Positions 57,901 to 64,000 of a stretch of DNA of 64,000 nt are shown one piece after another. The stretch lies in contig MU863906.1 in NCBI GenBank assembly GCA_033296885.1, forward strand, positions 62,001-126,000, given 5' to 3'. Both the position numbers and the translations under genes were made by a program. The stretch comes from Triangularia verruculosa (lineage: Eukaryota; Ascomycota; Sordariomycetes; Sordariales; Podosporaceae). Positions within the stretch are counted from its first letter, which is position 1. Each line of letters opens with the position of its first letter. A model generated the notes under the pieces. That model saw only the letters and a list, made by a program, of their open reading frames with translations, was not told where the DNA came from and ran no database searches.

Positions 57901-58849
57901 TGCTCAGGGGAAACTAGTGGTTGAGCGCGTGGAAATGATGTTTAAATTCGAACTTGCCTCTGCCGGCTACAGCGTACAGATATTCCCACGATCCCAAGAG
58001 TCTGGAATGTGACAATCGCAAGCAAACAGCTGCAAACGCTGTGGCCCGTGCCCAATACCGCATGGGCCACCTTGGCTGACTTGTTGGAGAAGGCATCGCT
58101 TGGCATTGACTCCCGCAACGCATCCAGCCCGCCACCTATCTTATCATCATCGGCCTCATCAATACGTGCTCGCCGCTTGCCAGGAAACTGGGGCCGTTCT
58201 TTGTGCCTGGTGGCCCCTGTATCAATCTCCACGACCTGCCTTACAGACCACCGTTTATCAGCACATCTCTCTACCCCGAGAGCTGGCTCAAAGCGACCCG
58301 AGACGACAGAACAACAAGGACGTGTCATGTCAGGGTGCTCCCCCACTGAATCGATCAACCGACTGCCGCCAAGTTCCGTCCCGCCTCCGCCATATCCGGC
58401 TCCAGCGAAGCAACAACGGCAGAGCTTCATCTTCGCTTGCACACTTTGTCACGTTCCCTTGCATTCGAATACCACAATATCAAGAACTAAGAGTACGCTA
58501 CCTTCCCCCCTTGCCGAACTTTGCCCGGAGAACTCGCCCTGTTTTCGCGCGTCGTAGGTATACGCAGGTCCCCCAGATCCTGATTTACCCCATCAGCGCC
58601 CGCGCCTATCATTTTGACTTGTCGACGTCACTACCGATTAACCTCCGGAACACAATCCGCCCACACTTCCCCACCATCAAAACCATCGCCGACCACGCTC
58701 CTGAAGATAAACACGAGCCAGATCATATATTTTGCCGAACCGGCAGCGGCGGTTGTCATCAATAACTTTGCTAGGCAACGGGAAACCGATAGTGCAGACC
58801 ACGACACCGACGACACGCAAAACGGCCTAAGGCCTCAGCCGCTGCAATC
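54906..58849. other. 3.9-kb stretch without a supported gene
   Basis: Longest gene-free region here. The left end is the ABC-transporter 5' region and the right end the Sip5 promoter. From about 56.6 to 57.9 kb the sequence is noticeably more AT-rich. Open frames (up to 237 codons at 54991-55704 - and 221 codons at 58100-58765 +) overlap others on both strands and carry no recognisable domain. A long 5'-UTR for the transporter, non-coding RNA or decayed repeat is possible; nothing is demonstrable. Confidence 0.45.
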
Positions 58850-61467
58850 ATGGGGAACGCCAGCACAAAGGAGTCGCGTGGTGGTGATGGAAGCCATCGA
58901 GGCCATCATGGCGCCTCTCAGTCTGGTGCCGGTAGTTCTTTACACGGGGATAGGTCGTCAGGACGGCGGAACCGGCTGAGCCGTGGTGATTTGGGGGTCC
59001 TGGGATTGGTAGGGGGTTCCAGCTCACATTCAGAACACCAGCATGAGCGCCGGGAAACAAAGCAAGAAAGAGAAGCCCGTAGGCTCGAGAGGGAGCGGGT
59101 TCAAAGACTGGCGGAAAGGGAACGGAGCATGAAAGAAGAGAATGTTGATGGTGGATTTCTCGTCACCATGGGCACCTATGTGGGTGTTGAGGACTTCAAC
59201 AAGCAAATTGTTCGGCAACTACAGGTATGTGTATACCGGCCCAGCCCTTATCTTGGCCAACGTTGACATATTTTTAGATCGAAAGAAAAATTGCCCCGTT
59301 TTGGCGAGGACTGAATGACATTGATGAAAAGTGGACAGAACCTCAGATAATTGCCGCAGCACGCGGTCTACCGATCCCTGCTGCCGATGAAGTGCCACCT
59401 GAGGAACTCATTCCTCGCCCTCTTTCTACGAATGACCATGCTGAAGGGAACCGCAATCTAAGTAACCTCATGGTTCCAATCACCGGCCGCACACAATCTG
59501 CAACGTCTGAACATAGCATGTCCAACCCGAACTCGGCGCTTCCGTCGCCTATTTCAAGCCAGCCTGCTCGAACAAGTTCTCCTTTCAAACCGCGTGGCAA
59601 AGCGCTTGCCGCTGTATTGGGTGGGAGCTCACGCAATGGCTCAACTACTGAAATCGTGCCTCGTGAAATCAACATTTCAAACGACCCCTTTGTCAACGGA
59701 CAACCCATCGAGGTCTTCCTGTACAAAGATGCCACCGAATGTCCAATTTGTTTTCTGACCTATCCGCCATATCTCAACCAGACACGGTGTTGTGGACAAG
59801 CCATCTGCAGTGAGTGCTTCGTTCAGATTAAGCGACCTGATCCGCATTTTCCCGAGGGTCATAACGAGGACGACCCCAACCACAACCCCGAGGAGGCGGC
59901 CGGCATGTTGGTGTCGGAGCCCGCCTGCTGTCCATATTGCACTCAACCAGAGTTTGGTGTCACGTACGATCCACCACCATTCCGGCGGGGCTTAGCATAT
60001 GCTATCACACCCGCCGCTCTCTCATCTATGAGCACAGCCATGTCGTCCAGCAGTTCGGTCAACTCGGCTTCGTTGTCCCCTCCGGTCGGCCCTGCTGGCG
60101 GGGGCCGACGAAGAGCACAGTCTCTGTCCGCGAATAATCCCAATGTCATCTTGACAGATCGAATCCGACCAGAGTGGGCAACCAAGCTTCAGGCTGCCCG
60201 TGCCCACCAAGCAAGGCGAGCTGCTGCCGCCACCGCTTTACACACTGCAGCATTTATGATGGGAAATACCGAGACCCGGGCGTTTCGAAGTCGCTTTGGG
60301 CGGAGAAATACCGGAGGATCAGGGTCGGGCGGTGCCTCTGGCGGTCAGAATAATGGTGCGGGTGACAACGGTGGCAGTGGCTCTTTGACACCTGCAGGAG
60401 CAGACTCAAACAGTCAGAGGAACTATCGAGGAGGGGGACCGAACGCCGCCGCCCCTCAGCGCCTTCGCGCCGAAGACCTGGAGGAGATAATGCTCATGGA
60501 GGCTATCCGTTTGTCACTCGCGGAGGAGGAGGAGCGGAGACAAAAGGAAGAACAAGAAAAGGCCAAGCAACAGAAGAAAGAGGAGAAGAAGGCGAAGCAG
60601 GCAGCTGAGCCTAATGAAGGCGCTGGGAATAGCTCAGCAGGCGCCAGCAGCTTGAGCCAGGCAAGGAAGCGAGGGAATAGCGCCGCCAGCAACCTTCGGG
60701 CTGAGGCCACGGTTGCAAATGCCTTGGCAACTGTTGCCACCGCAGCCCCATCGTCACCGGCGGATGCTAGCCCCAAGGACAAAGGCAAGGCCGTTGATCT
60801 TAACCCATCTGCTGTTTCCGACAGTGCTGCTGACGCTGGAGCCGAGGAGACAGTTTCTCGGCCTGGCTTAACACCACACCAACCGGCAGGCCCGTCTCAC
60901 CTCAGACAGATGAGCAGTGCTTCGTCGATATCATCATCTGTTCGTGACAGTCAGCCAAGCAGTTTTACTTCACCGTCGAATGTTCAAGATCCGCGGGGCA
61001 GTGGTCTCAGCCTTGAAAGTCGTTCAGGTGCTAGTGAGGAAGGCGATAGCCAAGATAGAGATCGTGATCCTAGCACGAGTACCGAGCCGCTGCTTAACTT
61101 CAGAAGTTTGGCAGAGGTTGTTGGCGTCAGTTTAGAAGGAGAGAATGCCGGAAGGAGGCAGAGCCACATCGAGTTGGAGAAGCAGAGCAAAGATGCGGAA
61201 AACTCTCAAAGGGGGGCAGCTGCGCAACATAAGGCCAGTGAAAGCGTGACCACTGAGGCAAACCAGGGTGATGTTCCCACAAATCAGGCTGGGAAAGAGA
61301 ATGAAAGAGAGCAACTGCACTTTGAAGCGCCTGGCACCTCGGATCCATCGCTTCCACCTAAGGTGATGGTTACACCCGACACTCCCGCAGTCGAGATCAG
61401 CGAGGATTCCAAGCAACTTGGCTGCCAGACAACGACTGTGGAGCGCACTCAACAACTCACGCAATAG
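58850..61467 (+). CDS. sip5: Sip5-like RING protein with UIM
   Basis: Model: join(58850..59224, 59278..61467), one 53-nt phase-0 intron (GTATGT...TTTTAG), 854 aa. The N-terminus MGNAST fits the N-myristoylation consensus, suggesting membrane tethering. A basic coiled segment (ETKQEREARRLERERVQRL) precedes the conserved block GTYVGVEDFNKQIVRQLQIERKIAPFWRGL. A RING-like Cys cluster begins at Cys280 (CPICFLTYPPYLNQTRCCGQ, CSECF) and continues after an insertion with CCPYC. Near residue 523 the segment LEEIMLMEAIRLSLAEEEE matches a ubiquitin-interacting motif. The rest is disordered, Gly/Asn- and Ser-rich. In yeast Sip5 interacts with Snf1 kinase and Reg1/Glc7; the E3 activity here is inferred. 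Confidence 0.88.
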
Positions 61468-61977
61468 ATTTGCGGTCTGATTCAGTGTTGTCTCCTACAA
61501 CAAGAGGCAACCGATACAGGCACTGGCGAACAAGCCAGCAAGAAATAGCAAGGCCGAACAAACTGGAGAATGATTACTGTGGCATGATGTTGTTAGTGGA
61601 ATTATGTGTGGTTGGATTTCTTTTGTGTATACACCACATCATTTTGGCCTCCAACCTATCTTCTGTTCACCGCCCTCCTCTTTCGCGCGTTACCTTGCAC
61701 TATCATGGCAAACCCCCCAGGTCCGGCTATGGGCTTTCCTTTTTCGTTCATCACGGCATCAGAATGGAAGTGGGCACCAGCGGTGGAATGGAGTCTGGAG
61801 CACCTGAACCTTTTAGGGGTTGTTTTTGTCTAGAATTCACATTTTTTACAAGCATTTTAGTCTCGGGTGGCAGGTAGAAAAGCAATGGCAAGGTCCTTCT
61901 CGAGACCATACCAACCATGGTATCAGCTTCACCTAGACTCCTACTGTGAGGGACAGGCTGTAGCTGCATCAATTGTG
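61468..61977. other. Intergenic between convergent genes
   Basis: 510 bp of 3' flanks. Overlapping short open frames in all + frames, no recognisable product. Confidence 0.5.
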
Positions 61978-63285
61978 CTATTTCGGCTCTATGCCTGATC
62001 TGACCGCTTTGCGTTGGTTGTACCCAGCCACGATGGAATCTGACGGGACCCGACCTTTATCCTCCTCCCGGCGGGTGTTTACATAGCCCGGACCGGGGCT
62101 GTCCCAAGCATAATCCACCCACTTTCCTAGCGCTGGCCACAGCTGCTTCTCCACGAGTTGATTGACCTTGTTCTGTCTTTCTGGTCCATAGGTAGCATCG
62201 ACCCTGCCGTCAACCGCGTGGCCTAGGCTAGACAGAACCCCCCGCCACTCTGCGACGGTCTCTTCAAGCTCGCCGATGGACGATACGCCACATACGGTAA
62301 CACCGACTCTGGCAGTACCGTTACCGGAAACAGTTGATGGGACCTGCACACCAACGCCGGCAGCCGCCCCGATGCGAGCCCACTCCTGCAAAGACCACCG
62401 AATCGCCACCGACTCCAGACGTTCCCCAATCGTGGCAGTTATGTCGGCCAGACTTTTACACGCTACCCGCAGTTCGGGAGGTGAAGGATGCCACTTCGCC
62501 AATGGAGATGTTTTATTTCTCTCATCAGGTGGAATGCCCCGGTTGGTGAGCAAACCCATACCCAGTATACTCGCATTCAAAACCACATCCACGCCCGCCC
62601 TCTTCAGCCTTGCCAAAGGTGACGAAAACTCTTCTGTTTTTTTCTCGCCAGCCACCCAAGTCAATGCCAACTTGCGATTCTGCACAGTAAAGTGCCCATA
62701 ACTCAGCACGGCATCCAACGGCTCCCCTGTCTCGGCGAGGATCATCTCCGCCAGACTAGCCAAGACATCCGCCGGAAACCCACTGATGCCCACGTACCGA
62801 ACCAGCCCTTCCTCATCCCTCAGTCTCCGGAGCTCCTTCACCGCCGTCAGGACCTCCTCGGGGGAGACGAACTCGACGTCGTGCATGTACACCAGGTCGA
62901 GGTACTCGGTGTGGAGACGCTGCAGGCTTCGTAGAATCGAGTATCTGATCCAGGCGGGGGAGTAGTCGAACTCGTCGCCTGTTATCCTCCCTGCTTTCGT
63001 GACAAGGAAGATGGACTCGCGCTCGAGGGGGATGGGAAGGGGGTTGGAGGCGGAGGCGGTGGGGTTCATGAGGCTCTCAAGGGCGGTGCCGAGGAGGACC
63101 TCGGAGGGGCCGTAGTAAGGGGATGTGTCGAAGCCTTTCAAGCCGAGGGCGATGGCGCGGGAGACGATGTCGCGGTAGGGCATGGCCAGGGGGTCCGAGA
63201 CATATTGGTGGTTGAAGGTTGCGGTTCCGAGGAGGAGAGGGGGGACGGTGGTGGAGATTGGGGGGTGAGGTTTGGAGGGCGCCAT
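61978..63285 (-). CDS. Aldo-keto reductase, D-arabinose 1-dehydrogenase (Ara2)-like
   Basis: NAD-dependent oxidation of D-arabinose (or L-galactose) to the lactone, the step before D-erythroascorbate in fungi. Single exon, 435 aa, starting MAPSKPHPPISTTVPPLLLG; codons further upstream lack an ATG. Catalytic residues: Asp53 and Tyr58 (FDTSPYYGPSE), Lys97 (FLVTKAGR), His135 (LVYMHDVEF). The group-specific features are VSGFPADVLASLAE-like text after VRYVGI, the NASILGMGLLTNRGIP strand and a long C-terminus ending DYAWDSPGPGYVNTRREE. It is clearly a different subgroup from the reductase at 11288. Confidence 0.9.
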   Translation of the reverse strand: MAPSKPHPPISTTVPPLLLGTATFNHQYVSDPLAMPYRDIVSRAIALGLKGFDTSPYYGPSEVLLGTALESLMNPTASASNPLPIPLERESIFLVTKAGRITGDEFDYSPAWIRYSILRSLQRLHTEYLDLVYMHDVEFVSPEEVLTAVKELRRLRDEEGLVRYVGISGFPADVLASLAEMILAETGEPLDAVLSYGHFTVQNRKLALTWVAGEKKTEEFSSPLARLKRAGVDVVLNASILGMGLLTNRGIPPDERNKTSPLAKWHPSPPELRVACKSLADITATIGERLESVAIRWSLQEWARIGAAAGVGVQVPSTVSGNGTARVGVTVCGVSSIGELEETVAEWRGVLSSLGHAVDGRVDATYGPERQNKVNQLVEKQLWPALGKWVDYAWDSPGPGYVNTRREEDKGRVPSDSIVAGYNQRKAVRSGIEPK

Positions 63286-63798
63286 GGCGAGAGTGACTGG
63301 TTCTATCACCAGATTGAGGGATATTTCTGGTTGTGGTTTGGTTCGGTGTTTGAGGTTGTCGCGGAGCTTTCAATTCGTGTGCGGCGGCGAGCGGGTCATG
63401 ACCGTTGAGAAGGTGGGGTGGAGAGCTCAGCCCTTATCCATGGCGCAGGGCGGGTGATGCAAGAGGGGTTGTGTATTGCAACATTACGGCTTCAGCATGC
63501 GTTGACGGGAAATGAGGGTTGGTTGTTGGTATCAATTGTGAATGTCTGACTGGGAATCACAAGAGGGCAGCCATCTTAGCAGTGCCGATCTTGGTTTTTG
63601 CTTTATATGGGCATTGATTGATCTCGATCTGCTGCTAGTGGGGACAGGCAAACTGCTGGCACAACCCTGAAGATGCGGGAGCGGCGGGGAAAGCTTAGCG
63701 TGGGGGAACCCTGAATTGGGATGGCCCCAGGCCTTTGTTAAGTCTAAATAAAGCTCCGGGACTTTGCGATCCGCTCCGCGCTTTGTCTTCCAGCGGAG

Positions 63799-63804
63799 TA
63801 TATA
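63799..63804 (+). promoter_or_regulatory. Candidate TATA box of a gene running off the right edge
   Basis: GTATATACACC is 118 nt before an ATG at 63917, and the intervening sequence becomes T/C-rich as in fungal 5'-UTRs. Confidence 0.4.
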
Positions 63805-63916
63805 CACCGCGCTCTGATGTCGAATCCATCACCACTGACATTTGGCAGCATTTTCTTAGTCATTTCATTACCTCGTGTTTTCCTTTTCTATTTCCTTAGT
63901 CATTCAAACTTCTGAT

Positions 63917-63993
63917 ATGGAGCTATGTATCAGCTTTGTTCGAGCTCATGTATTGACTTTAAAGACTTACATGATAGCTTCCTTGCCCATCAG
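63917..63993 (+). CDS. Possible first exon of a gene truncated by the right edge
   Basis: The ATG opens a frame (MELCISFVRAHVLTLKTYM...) of 25 codons plus two bases up to CAG|GTAGGT, a plausible donor; without splicing it stops at 63995. Only position and the upstream TATA element support it. No domain is recognisable. Confidence 0.2.
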
Positions 63994-64000
63994 GTAGGTC

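Larger units (their letters stand above)
63286..64000. other. Right-edge region with promoter-like end
   Basis: Promoter of the Ara2-like gene on the left. The right part has TATATA at 63799 and an open exon-like stretch from 63917. Confidence 0.4.

Overview
This is nuclear DNA of a filamentous ascomycete, most likely a Sordariomycete of the Sordariales type. The evidence is short (about 50-90 nt) GT...AG introns with RCTRAC-like branch sites, a nuclear tRNA-Arg with an intron, a PDR-type ABC transporter, a glutamic (G1) peptidase, a fungal NACHT/beta-propeller receptor, a tiny metallothionein and the general gene set. The order is inferred from gene style, not from any search. I rebuilt exon structures by hand from splice sites and reading-frame closure. 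All spliced models given here are in frame from ATG to stop, apart from the gene cut by the left edge.

Layout. 1-1060 (-): a canonical fructosamine/ketosamine-3-kinase, truncated by the window. 1534-7021 (+): a 1768-aa NOD-like receptor (alpha/beta-hydrolase, NACHT, degenerate beta-propeller). 7435-9111 (-): a DHA1 drug:H+ antiporter. 10385-10476 (+): tRNA-Arg(CCT). 11288-12440 (-): an aldo-keto reductase. 13202-15107 (-): a sugar transporter. 17249-19739 (-): a Trf4-type non-canonical poly(A) polymerase. 20232-21648 (-): actin-related protein Arp6. 21903-22976 (-): an Ldh2-family dehydrogenase, divergent from 23843-25588 (+), a second sugar-type transporter. 28792-29846 (+): a secreted G1 peptidase. 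31051-33154 (-): an F-box-like, cysteine-rich protein with a predicted 7-nt exon. 34880-37213 (+): a Ufd1-domain protein with zinc fingers. 37512-37644 (-): a 23-aa metallothionein. 40078-42747 (-): an intracellular GH2 beta-mannosidase, divergent from 43265-44335 (+), a fructosamine-kinase-like protein that has lost catalytic residues. 44898-45422 (+): an unrecognised cysteine-containing protein. 46047-46982 (-): Ubc6, divergent from 47449-49260 (+), Sam50. 50190-54905 (-): a PDR ABC transporter. 58850-61467 (+): a Sip5-like RING/UIM protein. 61978-63285 (-): an Ara2-like aldo-keto reductase. The last 200 bases look like the promoter and first exon of a gene that leaves the window.

How they fit together. 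Most of this is ordinary chromosomal housekeeping: chromatin (Arp6), RNA surveillance (Trf4), mitochondrial outer-membrane biogenesis (Sam50) and ER-associated degradation (Ubc6). Transport and metabolism genes are mixed in. Ubiquitin-linked genes are frequent: an F-box protein, a Ufd1-domain protein, Ubc6 and Sip5. The less routine items are the NLR with its intact hydrolase motif, the active/degenerate pair of fructosamine-kinase relatives, the minimal metallothionein and the microexon. Two large stretches (25.6-28.8 kb and 54.9-58.8 kb) have no gene I can support. I saw no CRISPR array, rRNA, intact transposon or secondary-metabolite core enzyme.
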